From [Bacteroides] pectinophilus (GTDB lineage: Bacteria; Bacillota; Clostridia; Lachnospirales; Lachnospiraceae), in NCBI GenBank assembly GCA_025146925.1, contig CP102260.1, positions 1,973,389-2,037,388 on the forward strand: a stretch of DNA of 64,000 nucleotides, given 5' to 3'. Shown piece after piece: positions 25,332-35,250 of this stretch. Under the pieces are notes generated by a model, which worked only from the letters and a program-made list of their open reading frames with translations, was not told the origin of the DNA and did not search any database. The position numbers and the translations under genes are program-made. How positions within the stretch are numbered: position 1 is the first letter of the stretch; each line of letters opens with the position of its first letter.

Positions 25332-26606
25332 TTATTTCAGGAGTTCATTTACCCTTTTCTGTACTGCGGAATAATCATATCCGGCAGAAGTGATCCTCTT
25401 CTTTCTATCAGCACCATTTCCCCACTTGCCCCGGATGACTTCACGGGCAACCGCATCAATTGATTTCTGATTGGATGTACCTTTTGCAAGCTGGTTGACT
25501 TTTGCCTGTACGGCAGCATAGTCATATCCGGCAGCTTTCAGACGGTTCTTGCGTTCTTCTCCATTGCCCCATTTTCCTGCCAGGACTTCTTTTGCAACCT
25601 CTTCCACACTCTTCTCAGGTGTGGACGGTACGGGTGTTACTGTTGCTGCATCGTACTTTGGAGCGGCATATCCCCGGATATATCCCCATCCGACAGGGAT
25701 CACACGCCTTGCCACTGCTTCTCCCTTATTTCCTTCAATGACTGTGATATTACTGCCGGACACGGATTCAACGTATCCGATATGGTCTGCATTTCCGTCA
25801 TTCGGCTGTGTGGATTTATCCCAGTTATATGCGATCACATACCCAGGCTTTGGTGTGATCGTGCCGTCCTCGATCCAGATTCCTTTCTGCTTAAAAATCT
25901 CAATGTGCTTTTCCACACCGCACTCCCTGCCGATAAGTTCTTCACACCCTGCCTTAACTGCTGCGGCAGATACACAGGTGTCACACCACTCATCACTGTA
26001 CTTCACGGCATATCCTCTCGGCAGTGGTTTTACATTGTTATACATGTCAATGATCTCTTTGAATCTTCCGTTGGATTCATTAAATCCGAGCCATCCCCGC
26101 ATCACGTTTAATACGCTCTCTGCTGTCTTTCCCATCGTTTTCTTTTCTCCTTCATCATATTTTGTCAGACCGTACTGGCGGATAAGTTTCATGCAGTTTT
26201 CCACGTAGGAAGACGATGTTGCATAACCGTCAGCACGGATAGTCTCAAGGTACTTCTCAGGATCCATGATCCCTTTCAGGTTCCGGTAACGGGGCAGCTG
26301 GATAAACTCGAAATAACCTTTGATTCCCTCTTCCATCGAATCGTATACACGGAAATTGTCACTGATCGTTGTGAGTGTTCCCGGTGTATACTCTTCCTGT
26401 GTTTTCATGTTCACGGACTTTCCAGTCCATCTACTGCCACACTTCAATCCGAAATAATTGTGATACCGGGACGAGAGTTTACTCCCGCCCCAGCCGGATT
26501 CCAGGACTGCCTGTGCGATCACGGGGGAATGTACCAGAATACCGTATACTGCTGCATACTTCTGCACATACCCTGCAACACTGGAAATAAATTCATTCTT
26601 CGTCAT
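25332..26606 (-). CDS. Endolysin: glucosaminidase + CHAP-like + two Cpl-7 repeats
   Basis: 424 aa phage lysin that cuts host peptidoglycan at the end of infection. N-terminal glucosaminidase-type domain (about 1-150: SPVIAQAVLESGWGGSKLS with the catalytic Glu, YHNYFGLK, FRVYDSMEEGIKGYFEFI). A central region (about 175-325: WCDTCVSAAAVKAGC, DHIGYVESVSGSNITVIEGN) fits a CHAP amidohydrolase/peptidase with Cys and His. Two near-identical 40-residue CW_7 (Cpl-7) repeats end the protein (VAKEVLAGKWGNGEERKNRL and VAREVIRGKWGNGADRKKRI). The ATG at 26606 after GAGGGAG is preferred to a longer frame. It overlaps the holin by 14 nt. Confidence 0.93.
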   Translation of the reverse strand: MTKNEFISSVAGYVQKYAAVYGILVHSPVIAQAVLESGWGGSKLSSRYHNYFGLKCGSRWTGKSVNMKTQEEYTPGTLTTISDNFRVYDSMEEGIKGYFEFIQLPRYRNLKGIMDPEKYLETIRADGYATSSSYVENCMKLIRQYGLTKYDEGEKKTMGKTAESVLNVMRGWLGFNESNGRFKEIIDMYNNVKPLPRGYAVKYSDEWCDTCVSAAAVKAGCEELIGRECGVEKHIEIFKQKGIWIEDGTITPKPGYVIAYNWDKSTQPNDGNADHIGYVESVSGSNITVIEGNKGEAVARRVIPVGWGYIRGYAAPKYDAATVTPVPSTPEKSVEEVAKEVLAGKWGNGEERKNRLKAAGYDYAAVQAKVNQLAKGTSNQKSIDAVAREVIRGKWGNGADRKKRITSAGYDYSAVQKRVNELLK

Positions 26607-27018
26607 CTTCTCCCTCACTTTCCGAACGGTCATGTAACTGTTCCAAAACCTCTTTGATCTTCTCCGGCACCGGAAGTCCCAGATGGGATGCATTCTCCAG
26701 CAGGCTCACACCCTCGTTTGAAATGTAAAAGAAGATCACTGCGGTTCTCAGCACGCTGCCTGTCCCAACCACATGGATATCCAGGATGTTTGCAATACCC
26801 ACCAGTAAAAAGATCAGTACCTTACGGCAGATTCCCCTAAAACCGACTGCACTTGACAGTTTCCGGTCATTTACTGCACACATGACACCCGTAATGTAGT
26901 CAATGACCGCAAATGCGATCAGGGCATAGAGCAGACCGTCACAGCCCCCTAAAAAATAACCGAGCCATCCGCCTACTGCTGCAAACATGAACTGTACTGC
27001 ATTCCAAAATTCCTTCAT
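26593..27018 (-). CDS. Phage holin (toxin secretion/lysis holin family)
   Basis: 141 aa membrane protein with three to four hydrophobic stretches; AFAVIDYITGVMCAVNDRKL and GFRGICRKVLIFLLVGIANI are typical of the holin_4_1 (TcdE/BhlA-related) family. It forms membrane lesions that let the endolysin reach the wall. The C-terminal tail is highly acidic (SESEGEDDEE). It is followed immediately by, and overlaps, the endolysin. A hairpin plus ribosome-site leader stands before it. Confidence 0.93.
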   Translation of the reverse strand: MKEFWNAVQFMFAAVGGWLGYFLGGCDGLLYALIAFAVIDYITGVMCAVNDRKLSSAVGFRGICRKVLIFLLVGIANILDIHVVGTGSVLRTAVIFFYISNEGVSLLENASHLGLPVPEKIKEVLEQLHDRSESEGEDDEE

Positions 27019-27048
27019 TGTCTTGTCCTCCTTCTAAATTTTTGTATG

Positions 27049-27080
27049 AAAAAAGCAGCCGCCCGTAATGGGAAGCTGCC
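27049..27080 (-). terminator. Hairpin with T-run in the holin leader
   Basis: GGCAGC...GCTGC stem (27055-27080) followed by TTTTTT (27049-27054) on the minus strand, about 30 nt before the holin start. It can terminate or attenuate tail transcription before the lysis genes. Confidence 0.65.
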
Positions 27081-27094
27081 TAATTCCGAAATTG

Positions 27095-28513
27095 TTATTC
27101 TTTTGTTTCCGTCAGAGTATAGGTGATCTTCATCGTCTTATCTGCGGTCTTGATAACGGGTGATGCCAGATTATTGATGGTTGCAAGATACGGTGTGTAT
27201 AAAAACAATTCTTTATAATTGCAGTATCTGCTGTGATTGTATACCCACTCCCTGAGCATGTAGGTCTTATATCTTGCCATCTGGTGTATTCCCCATGCAC
27301 AATAACTCTGGTATCCGATGCTTCCTATCTTCTGTGCCGGATGCCCGTCTTCAAAATACCATCCGTTGATCACGATATCATCATCCACAATATAGCTAAA
27401 TTCATTACTGCTGTTGTAGTTATAATCCGTGACCCTTTCAAGATTGGCAACATTTGTGGTATCCAGACGGTACAGCTTGTTGTTGTCGCTTGATACACAC
27501 ATCAGCCATTTCCCGCTCATGCCGATACTGTAAAAATCACTCACACCGGACGGCACTTCTATCTTTTGTGTCGAGCACCTTCCCTTTTCGATCTTATCCA
27601 TATAGAACTCATAGCTGACATAATCGAACTGTTCCGTGTCACGATATGTGCGTGAATATTTCTGGTTGGTCTTTCTCGCAATCCCGTACCAACATCCATC
27701 CGCACTATGAAAGAAATGGCTTCTTATATTTGTATTATCCTCATTTGGAATGTCATAATCCCCCTTTGATGGAGAACCTGTCCTGTGTATCCAGTAGGGA
27801 TAATGCCCAAGGTCTATCTCCGTTACCTCAGATGCATCAAAGGCTTCCTGTGATATCAGATTTTCCACGAGACCTGCATGAAGATACTCCTCCGGCACTT
27901 TCTTCAGCAGTGCCTTTTCAGAGTTATTTCTCGTTATCATCTCCATACGGTATCCTTCCATGATATAAGTCCTTTTATTTTGCCTGTAGCTTTCTTCACT
28001 ATATGAATCGTTCTGTGAAGAAAATGTCCCAAGCCGTACCAGATAATTATTTCCATTCTCCTGTCCTATCCCCGCTATCCTGTTCGTGAGTGCTATTGCT
28101 GATATCGTTCCGTTTGCCTGTGATGTAGCAAAATCCCAGACGAACTTATACCCTCCATCGATTCCCTTGCTCTCCGTTAAGTTCCTGCTGCCCCTTCTGA
28201 CATCCGTTGTATTATTTGCGTCACTGGATGCATAACCGATAAGGGGATTTGAAAACGGGGCATACAGATTATCGACCCTTTCTTCCAAAGGCTCCTGATA
28301 AAGCAGGATACCGCCCGTAAGTTTATTCACGATTGGCAGCATCCATTTTTCACCACTCTGCCCGTCAAATGATAGGTTATCATAAAGCATGCCTAAAATA
28401 TTGGAATTAAGGATGGCATTGACTGCATCCGTGACAAGGTTGGTATTCTCATACACTTCTTTTTTACCTGTATTAACGTCCGTAAGTTCTATTACACTTT
28501 TTCCTTTTAACAT
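27095..28513 (-). CDS. Phage tail/receptor-region protein of unknown fold
   Basis: 472 aa, no named family recognised. The opening KSVIELTDVNTGKKEVYENTN and NLVTDAVNAILNSNILGML resemble the starts of distal tail or fibre proteins of clostridial siphophages. The rest is rich in Tyr, Asn and Ser and in beta-type sequence, with propeller-like spacing in the second half (DFYSIGMSGKWLMCVSSDNN, LYRLDTTNVANLERV, VINGWYFEDG). Being last before lysis, it is the best candidate for the host-binding tip protein. This role is inferred from position. Confidence 0.65.
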   Translation of the reverse strand: MLKGKSVIELTDVNTGKKEVYENTNLVTDAVNAILNSNILGMLYDNLSFDGQSGEKWMLPIVNKLTGGILLYQEPLEERVDNLYAPFSNPLIGYASSDANNTTDVRRGSRNLTESKGIDGGYKFVWDFATSQANGTISAIALTNRIAGIGQENGNNYLVRLGTFSSQNDSYSEESYRQNKRTYIMEGYRMEMITRNNSEKALLKKVPEEYLHAGLVENLISQEAFDASEVTEIDLGHYPYWIHRTGSPSKGDYDIPNEDNTNIRSHFFHSADGCWYGIARKTNQKYSRTYRDTEQFDYVSYEFYMDKIEKGRCSTQKIEVPSGVSDFYSIGMSGKWLMCVSSDNNKLYRLDTTNVANLERVTDYNYNSSNEFSYIVDDDIVINGWYFEDGHPAQKIGSIGYQSYCAWGIHQMARYKTYMLREWVYNHSRYCNYKELFLYTPYLATINNLASPVIKTADKTMKITYTLTETKE

Positions 28514-28515
28514 TG

Positions 28516-29625
28516 CTATTCCTCCGTATTCAAAAAGTCTGTGATCACATTTGTGATAAAACCATCCGCTCCGCTCAGGACAAACCGGTATTTTATCGTT
28601 CCCGTGGTTGCTTTCTCTGCCCAGGCATCAGAACTGACTGCTTCAATGGCTGCCTTGGACATCCCGGAGGATTCCTCCGTAAATTTCACCCATTTATTAT
28701 TCACATAGCCAAGCCACGTTTTCCCCCTGTCGAATGATACGGCAAACAGGCATTTTTCATCACAGTCACACGTCACCTTTTCTATTCCGAGAATGCTTGC
28801 ATCCGACATATCAATATCTTCGGAATAAATGACCTGTGGTTTCGGTACACCCTTATAACTGATCTTCATATCCGGGAATCGGTTATGGGAATCATGCCAG
28901 TAAAGGACGGACGGATTTTTCAGCCCAAGAAGTACATTTCCATCCGGCAGATCCGGAATACCATACGTCTCAAACAATTCTGCCGTCAGTTCTGTCTCCT
29001 CAAGAGGTGTAAGTGCATCATCTATGATGGTATAAAGCCTTCCCCCTCCATCCTTAAACAGATACCTTCGGTTATACGGATCTAAAAAGACCGGGGGATC
29101 ATCCGACAGTTCATACTCATTTCCGGCATCGTCCTGATGAAGGAAAGTTACCGTTTTCCCTTTTGCGATCTGGAACGGTATATTTTTTGATTTTGTGTAA
29201 AGACCACACTCTCCAATGCTTGAGGCAGAAACCGGGACTTCAACAAAATAAAGGATAATATCCCCGGTATCAAAAAACAGTGCATCCCATATAAGTCTGG
29301 TTGATGCATTATTATTTCCATGGGCACTATAGCCTTCCCATCTGATACGCAGGAATTTATAATGTTCAAACAGAGTGCCCTCTTCTCTTTTCAGCGTATA
29401 CAGATCGGCATCCCTCCGGCTTATCTTAAGCTGCTCGGAATTCTGGCCGATGCCTATCCACGAATTACCGCTGACATAAAAACTGGCAGCCGTTGTTTCC
29501 CTGAACCTGAACCAGTCCACACCTGTTACCGTATCTGTACTATCATCATTCAAACGGTTATCTCTAAGAACCGTCATATTTTCTGTTGTTTCAAAAATAT
29601 CTTCCAACATGACATAATCAGCCAT
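28516..29625 (-). CDS. Phage baseplate/tail protein
   Basis: 369 aa of beta-rich sequence. The middle (WIGIGQNSEQLKISRRDADL, FKFLRIRWEGYS-like segment, ASSIGECGLYTKSKNIPF) suggests a carbohydrate-binding or baseplate accessory fold, but I do not recognise the family. It starts inside the end of the hub-like gene (8-nt overlap) and ends 2 nt before the next gene, so it is translated with the tail-tip genes. Likely part of the host-recognition apparatus. Confidence 0.62.
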   Translation of the reverse strand: MADYVMLEDIFETTENMTVLRDNRLNDDSTDTVTGVDWFRFRETTAASFYVSGNSWIGIGQNSEQLKISRRDADLYTLKREEGTLFEHYKFLRIRWEGYSAHGNNNASTRLIWDALFFDTGDIILYFVEVPVSASSIGECGLYTKSKNIPFQIAKGKTVTFLHQDDAGNEYELSDDPPVFLDPYNRRYLFKDGGGRLYTIIDDALTPLEETELTAELFETYGIPDLPDGNVLLGLKNPSVLYWHDSHNRFPDMKISYKGVPKPQVIYSEDIDMSDASILGIEKVTCDCDEKCLFAVSFDRGKTWLGYVNNKWVKFTEESSGMSKAAIEAVSSDAWAEKATTGTIKYRFVLSGADGFITNVITDFLNTEE

Positions 29626-31837
29626 TACGCACCTCCAGTATCTCTATTTCATCGAACTTATCAAAGCCGGGGTCAAAGACCGCCACCATTCCCTTATCCA
29701 GTTCTTCCACAGTGCCTGTCAGTTTTTCTTTATAATCCGTCACAAGGACCAGATTACCCGCTGCAAGCTTTGTGTAATGATTTGTTCCAAGCCTGTCTGC
29801 TTTGACCTTATGCTTATTTACAAACGGTGCTGTTTCAAACGGCAGTATTCTGATCTCCGTCAGTTCCTGAAAAGGTTCTGTATTGACCGTAAGGCTGACT
29901 GCCCTTCCCATGTCCATAACGATAGAATCACCGCCAGACAGGGAATATTCCTTTCGGAGCTGGAACTGCTTATCGTCCTCCACATAAGTTCTCCGGTATT
30001 CCATTTTATCTTTATCTGCTGTTTCGACCACATCCCTGACGATCGGTACAAAGAAAGAAATGTTATCATAAAACTCCGGCACCATAAGACCCGTCATCCT
30101 GATAGAATCAACAGGCTGTGTAATACCCGTTTTTTTCGGTGTAATAAATGCAGCCACCGCCTTGTCATGGATCCTATTTGTAGGAAGTCCGGAAAGTTCA
30201 ACCATCTTGATCTCTTCATCAACCGTGATCCTTCCATCCCATCTTTCCTGTGCACCAAGCCCCTGGCCGGATATAGTTGCCATTGCATTCTGCGGTTCGA
30301 TCGTTGCTGTTCCGTCCGTAAGTTCTATCAGTACTTCAAAGGTGTGAAGTTCGTTTGCCTTCATTTCTATGATCGGATAATACAGGTTCAGCAGATGCTT
30401 TCCGCTGAACCAGGTCTCTGATGGATGGAACTGCTCCACTTCCTTCCCATCAAGGACATAATAGGCTTTCAGAATGGTCTTTCCATCATCCGTCCAGTTG
30501 ACAGGGATCGAAATGACTTTGCTTTCTTCCCCAATCTCTATTGTTGTTTCTGCATCAGCCCTTCTGTTTACTGCATTGGATCTTACATCCAGTATGACTT
30601 CTGCATGAAATTCCGCATTCGTCTCATCCCCGGATGCAAACTCTATATTGATGATGGAAGTCTTTTCAGATCCCGCATTTATCTTCAGGGCATTGACATA
30701 AGTGTATATGCTGAGTTTGTTCTCAGTCATGGAACTCTGAAGACCAGCAATATTCTTATCATTCTTGCTCTTTGCTCCCGCAAGTCTCGGATTTTTTCCA
30801 ACACACTTTATTTTCTGCTTACCGTTTATCTTTGTTTCAATGGATGTGATGGCAGACCTTTTTGTTTCGTCAGCATGACCGCCCGTAAACTTGATGACAT
30901 CACCAAGGTCAAGAGCCGGGTCACCGATGGTATCCGAATCAAACGGCACATAATTTACCACTGTGACCGCTGACAAAATATTATTTATGATCCGCTTGCG
31001 CTTCTCTTCCAGACCAAACTGCAGTAACGGGTTTACCCCCAGGTTCATTGTCAGGCCGTCATCCGGCTTTACCGAATAATATTCTGCAATATCCGTCTTT
31101 TTGTTTGTGGAACTGACAGCCGTATACCTTGTCACAAAATCTGAAAATGTGCTCGAAAACCTGTGTCTGCTGTCCACTGTCTTGTTATCGGTAATTTCGT
31201 ATGGGATGAGCCTTAACTTTCCTTCACGGTCTATCGTGGAAAAGCATCCGAGTGCCTGTGCCAGATAATATAGGAAATCCCTCCATGTCTCGATATCATT
31301 CTCCTGGTAGATACCGAGCAGTTCTGTTCCATTTGTAAGTGCTTCTATCTCTTCTTTTGTCTGTGCCAGTTCTACATGACACGCTTTGGAAAGTAAGGAT
31401 AGAAAATCATAAGGGAATGCACTGGACAGGCCCTTATCGAAATTTTTATCCAGATTCAGCATTGCATCATATGCCTTTAGCTCCAGGGTCTTTATCTTCC
31501 TGTTCGCTTCGGCAATATAGAAGATCCCCATCGGGACTTCCTCATATGTTTCATCCCCTGCCTTCAGATGGAATGAGAGCGTTATAGACGCATCTTCCAG
31601 ACTGTATCTGTCAATATCTGAAAAGAGGGATATTCCGAGTTCTGCTGCATACACGGATCCGAGTTCAATCTCTGACGAACCGGAACACTGTCTGCTGATA
31701 TAACCGGAACCTTTCACAATGTCTTTATTTCCAAATGTATATTTTTTGCCCGCCTTAGTCGTGATCGCCCCCGTCCAAAAGAATGAACGTGATGACTCAC
31801 TAATGGCTTTCTGATATTCTTTTGAAACCGGGTACAT
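29618..31837 (-). CDS. Tail-tip/baseplate hub-like protein
   Basis: 739 aa. The N-terminal 370 residues (MYPVSKEYQKAISESSRSFF, GTITTKAG-like strand, SSEIELGSVYAAELGISLF, YEEVPMGIFYIAEANRKIKT, LKAYDAMLNLDKNF) match the Gp27/Tal hub architecture of siphophage tail-associated proteins. The rest is beta-rich and includes DNA-sequence segments like FETAPFVNKHKVKADRLGTN. No peptidase or lysozyme motif is evident. Position after the small tail protein and tape measure supports a hub that seals the tail tube and carries receptor proteins. Confidence 0.75.
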   Translation of the reverse strand: MYPVSKEYQKAISESSRSFFWTGAITTKAGKKYTFGNKDIVKGSGYISRQCSGSSEIELGSVYAAELGISLFSDIDRYSLEDASITLSFHLKAGDETYEEVPMGIFYIAEANRKIKTLELKAYDAMLNLDKNFDKGLSSAFPYDFLSLLSKACHVELAQTKEEIEALTNGTELLGIYQENDIETWRDFLYYLAQALGCFSTIDREGKLRLIPYEITDNKTVDSRHRFSSTFSDFVTRYTAVSSTNKKTDIAEYYSVKPDDGLTMNLGVNPLLQFGLEEKRKRIINNILSAVTVVNYVPFDSDTIGDPALDLGDVIKFTGGHADETKRSAITSIETKINGKQKIKCVGKNPRLAGAKSKNDKNIAGLQSSMTENKLSIYTYVNALKINAGSEKTSIINIEFASGDETNAEFHAEVILDVRSNAVNRRADAETTIEIGEESKVISIPVNWTDDGKTILKAYYVLDGKEVEQFHPSETWFSGKHLLNLYYPIIEMKANELHTFEVLIELTDGTATIEPQNAMATISGQGLGAQERWDGRITVDEEIKMVELSGLPTNRIHDKAVAAFITPKKTGITQPVDSIRMTGLMVPEFYDNISFFVPIVRDVVETADKDKMEYRRTYVEDDKQFQLRKEYSLSGGDSIVMDMGRAVSLTVNTEPFQELTEIRILPFETAPFVNKHKVKADRLGTNHYTKLAAGNLVLVTDYKEKLTGTVEELDKGMVAVFDPGFDKFDEIEILEVRNG

Positions 31838-31849
31838 ATAACCACTCCT

Positions 31850-32212
31850 CTAATACTCATTTAATGTGAAGGACACCGTCCACAATCCTTTGTAACTTGT
31901 ATCCTTTTCAAGTTTTGCCTTAAATCCTGTAATATACATTTCCGTGTTTTTCAATTCCAGTTCTTCCGTATCAAAATACTTCACGGCAATTTTAGGTTTC
32001 TTACTGTATGCCGTCAGTATCTTTAACCACCTGGGTGAAACGGAAAAAGAAACTGCAATGGAGATAACTCCTGTCCTTACCACATCCCTCTGTGTTGTTC
32101 CTGCTTCCGTCTCCCCAGATGAATCCGCCTCTACATCAGAAATGTCAAGGTCGTAGGAATCCGGCAGGGGAAGATCCTGTTCATCAAATTTTAAATACTG
32201 TATAAATGCCAT
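31850..32212 (-). CDS. Small tail protein, DUF6711-like
   Basis: 120 aa, beta-rich, with the pattern RTGVISIAVSFSVSPRWLKI and TSYKGLWTVSFTLNEY at the C-terminus seen in small siphophage tail-tip proteins (DUF6711-like). It lies between the tape measure and the hub, the place of the distal tail protein, though it is shorter than classic Dit. 2 nt separate it from the tape measure stop. Confidence 0.7.
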   Translation of the reverse strand: MAFIQYLKFDEQDLPLPDSYDLDISDVEADSSGETEAGTTQRDVVRTGVISIAVSFSVSPRWLKILTAYSKKPKIAVKYFDTEELELKNTEMYITGFKAKLEKDTSYKGLWTVSFTLNEY

Positions 32213-32214
32213 GT

Positions 32215-35145
32215 TTATCTTCCCCCGCTTCTAAGATTTGCCCTCTGCTGTGCCGTTACGATCACCTCATCGAGCATTGTCCCTCCAAGGTATACAGGGA
32301 TCACGATATCCCCGGGATCGCCCTTCATATCTTTAACTGCAGATGTGATGGCTGACAGCATACTGGAAATTCCGCTGTCCGGCTGTCCGGAAATCTGCAC
32401 TCCCGCAGCTGACTCCATTCCGCTTACATTCGGACTGATTATCATATCCTGCGATACCCCTTCGATTGCCTTTGCCACCATGCTTTTACTCTTTTCGATT
32501 CCCTTTGCAAGTCCTCCCATAAAATCCGGCATCCATGATTCATAATCCGTAAGTGGTCCTTCATCCGGTACGGAGAAATGAAGGAACGACCTGATCTTAT
32601 TTGCCACGGAACTTACGGCATCACCGACTGCACCGATGCAGCTCCTGATTCCGTTTACGATTCCCATGATAAGATCCTTACCCCAGGTAAATGCCTGTGA
32701 AGCAAGTCCCGTGATATGGCCCTTCACATTGGAAAAACCTGTCTTTACTGCATTCAGGACATTTCCCATCGCACCTTTCACCGCATTTACGATTCCATTG
32801 AATACGGATGTGACAGCACCCTTGATTGCACCAAGCACCGTTGAAATAGTCGACTTGATGGTATTCCATATGGTGGAGATCGTGCTCTTGATCGTATTCA
32901 TTATGGTGGTAATGGAGTTCTTGACCGCAGTAAAATTCCCTGTGATCAGTCCCTTGATCCCGCTTACCACGGCACTGATGATGGTTTTGATGGCATTCCA
33001 TACCGTGCTAAAGATCGTTTTTATCGCATTCAGCACAGTTGTAATGACCGTTTTTATCGTATTCCATACTGTTGTTATCACAGTCTGAATGACCGTCAGT
33101 ACTGTCTGGATGATGGTCTTATAGATATTGAAGTACGTTGTCACCAGTGTTTTTATTACATTGAAAACTGTAGTAAATACACCCTTGATAGCTTCCCAGA
33201 TGGTCGTGATGACCGTCTTTATCACATTGAAAACCGTCTCAATGATTGTCTTATACAGATTGAAATAAGTCGTTACCAGGGTCTTTATCACTTCAAACAC
33301 GGTCGAGAAGATAGTCTTGATGGCTTCCCACACCTGTGAGAAGAATTCCTTGATTGCATTCCATACCGTGATTGCAACCTGTTTTACGTTTTCCCAAAGA
33401 TCGATCCAGAACTGTCGGAATCCGTCACAGTTATTCCAGAGATAAATAAAAGCAGCCACAAGAGCTGCAATGGCTGCGATAATAAGTACGATTGGATTTG
33501 CAAGCATCGTTGTATTCAGTGCTGCAAATGCTCCCTTCACCGTATTGATGACTCCGGTGATCTTCGGTACAACCGTCATGATCGTACCGACTGCGGATAT
33601 GACCTTTCCGATCACAATAAGCACAGGACCGAGTGCTGCTGCAAGAAGGGCTATCGTAACGACCGTCTTCTGCGTGCCTTCGCTCAGTCCATTCAACCAG
33701 TCCACAAATTTCTGCACCCATCCCACAATCTGTTTGATGGCCGGCATCAGAAGTTCTCCAAAAGATATCGCCAGACCTTCCAATGCGGATTTTAAAATAG
33801 TGATCTGTCCCTGTAAGTTATCAAGCTGTGTATCTGCCATCTGCTGTGCAGCACCACCGCTTTCCGTGATGGATTTCTGTAAGCTGTCCCATGTGCTTCC
33901 TGTATTGGCAAGCAGTGCATTTACGGAAGACAGGTCCGTCTTGTTAAAGATCGTGCCGATGATGTTTGACTTCTCCGCTGATGTCATTCCGTCCATGCTC
34001 TTATTCAGGTCACCAAGGATATCGTTCATTGACCGCATGTTTCCTTCGGAATCATATACGGAAATGCCCAGTGCTTCCATCTGGGCGGCTGCTTTATCCG
34101 TAGGATTCTGCAGTGACAGGATAATATTACGGAGATGCGTACCGCCTTCTGCCCCCTTGATACCATTATTGGCAAGGATACCAAGTGCGGTATTGAGTTC
34201 TGCCGTACCGCCCTTGATGGATTTGGCTGTCGCACCAATGGTAAGGATTCCCTCGCCCAGCTGTGCAACCGATGTGTTCGTGGTGGATGCAGTCTTAGCC
34301 ATCTGGTCTACCATCGTTTCTGCCTCATCCACGCCCATACCAAGGGCGGACATTGCATCCGTTACCATGTCGGAAGCATCCGCAAGGGCAATATCCCCGG
34401 CGGCTGCCAGGTTAAGTACGGTCGGCAGTGTATTGCACATCTGCTCCGTGTCATATCCGGCAAGAGCCAGATAATTTAATGCCTCGGCACACTCGGATGC
34501 TGAGAAGGCTGTTTCTGCCCCCATCTTCTTTGCCAGCTTGGAAAGGGTATCCATTGTATTTACGGACTGCCCATTTACCTTAGACATGGAATCTTTTGTG
34601 ATTCCCATAGTAGCCTGTACCTGTGACATGGAAGATTCAAAGTTTGCTGCCGTTGTTACGGATGCCGTACCCAGTGCAGTCACCCCAGCTGTTACCGGGA
34701 GGAGTTTCTGTCCGGCAGAGGAAATATTGTCCCCGACTGTCTTTAACTTCTCACCTGTTGCTGCAATCTTCTGCACTACCGTTGCGGACTGGTTCGCCTG
34801 TGTTTCCAGATTCTTTAAGTCCTGCTCTGTTTCTACGATCTCCCTCTGAAGGGCATCGTACTGCTCCTTTGAAATCTCACCATTAGCAAGAGCCGTATTT
34901 GCCTGTTCAGCTGCGGTCTTTAAGGTAGCCAGTTTCTCTTTTGTTTCGCTGACCGCTTCTGCAAGAAGTTTATGCTTCTGTGCCAGAAGTTCCGTATTTC
35001 CCGGATCCAGTTTCAGCAGCTTATTCACATCCTTAAGCTGTGACTGGGTGGACTTGATCTGTCCGTTCACGCCTTTCAGGGCGTTCTGCAGTTTTGTTGT
35101 ATCACCACCAATTTCAACGGTAATACCCTGAATACGGCTTGCCAT
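32215..35145 (-). CDS. Tail tape measure protein
   Basis: 976 aa. N-terminal coiled coil (about 1-130), a TMP core with ANFESSMSQVQATMGITKDS and SALGMGVDEAETMVDQMAKT, a hydrophobic segment (about 460-560), then a long run of near-repeats built on VWNAIKTII/TTVFNVIKTLVTTYFN (about 590-800), and a C-terminal helical end (FSVPDEGPLTDYESWMPDFM). It sets tail length. The ATG at 35145 follows AGGAGGTGAG; the upstream GTG is not needed. A hairpin/T-run leader stands directly before the ribosome site. Confidence 0.95.
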   Translation of the reverse strand: MASRIQGITVEIGGDTTKLQNALKGVNGQIKSTQSQLKDVNKLLKLDPGNTELLAQKHKLLAEAVSETKEKLATLKTAAEQANTALANGEISKEQYDALQREIVETEQDLKNLETQANQSATVVQKIAATGEKLKTVGDNISSAGQKLLPVTAGVTALGTASVTTAANFESSMSQVQATMGITKDSMSKVNGQSVNTMDTLSKLAKKMGAETAFSASECAEALNYLALAGYDTEQMCNTLPTVLNLAAAGDIALADASDMVTDAMSALGMGVDEAETMVDQMAKTASTTNTSVAQLGEGILTIGATAKSIKGGTAELNTALGILANNGIKGAEGGTHLRNIILSLQNPTDKAAAQMEALGISVYDSEGNMRSMNDILGDLNKSMDGMTSAEKSNIIGTIFNKTDLSSVNALLANTGSTWDSLQKSITESGGAAQQMADTQLDNLQGQITILKSALEGLAISFGELLMPAIKQIVGWVQKFVDWLNGLSEGTQKTVVTIALLAAALGPVLIVIGKVISAVGTIMTVVPKITGVINTVKGAFAALNTTMLANPIVLIIAAIAALVAAFIYLWNNCDGFRQFWIDLWENVKQVAITVWNAIKEFFSQVWEAIKTIFSTVFEVIKTLVTTYFNLYKTIIETVFNVIKTVITTIWEAIKGVFTTVFNVIKTLVTTYFNIYKTIIQTVLTVIQTVITTVWNTIKTVITTVLNAIKTIFSTVWNAIKTIISAVVSGIKGLITGNFTAVKNSITTIMNTIKSTISTIWNTIKSTISTVLGAIKGAVTSVFNGIVNAVKGAMGNVLNAVKTGFSNVKGHITGLASQAFTWGKDLIMGIVNGIRSCIGAVGDAVSSVANKIRSFLHFSVPDEGPLTDYESWMPDFMGGLAKGIEKSKSMVAKAIEGVSQDMIISPNVSGMESAAGVQISGQPDSGISSMLSAITSAVKDMKGDPGDIVIPVYLGGTMLDEVIVTAQQRANLRSGGR

Positions 35146-35151
35146 GCCTCT

Positions 35152-35197
35152 CACCTCCTCCTAAAAATGGGTACAAAAAAAGGAGCATCTCTGCTCC
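35152..35197 (-). promoter_or_regulatory. Hairpin-SD leader of the tape measure gene
   Basis: GGAGCA-GAGA-TGCTCC (35182-35197) then TTTTTTT, GTACCCATTTTTAGGAGG and the start codon. The GTACCCATTTTTAGGAGG part is identical in front of the portal gene (near 42080-42100). Confidence 0.65.
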
Positions 35198-35207
35198 GTA
35201 ACAAAAG

Positions 35208-35236
35208 AAAAACACCTGCCATTTCTGACAGATGTT
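35208..35236 (-). terminator. Terminator of the inserted gene at 35251-36135
   Basis: Arms AACATCTG and CAGGTGTT (35211-35236, one G-T pair), then TTTTTC on the minus strand, 15 bp past the stop. Confidence 0.7.
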
Positions 35237-35250
35237 CTATGTAATATTAT

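Noticed and set aside
32850-33420. Many similar short DNA stretches in the tape measure region, resembling a repeat array or CRISPR
   Set aside because: They encode imperfect protein repeats (VIKTLVTTYFN-type) within one open frame, lack equal spacers and exact repeats, and fit a tape measure protein.
33470-34474. Long plus-strand frame (334 codons) opposite the tape measure gene
   Set aside because: It is the shadow of a real, larger gene with strong family features; hydrophobic, low-complexity sequence and no ribosome site.
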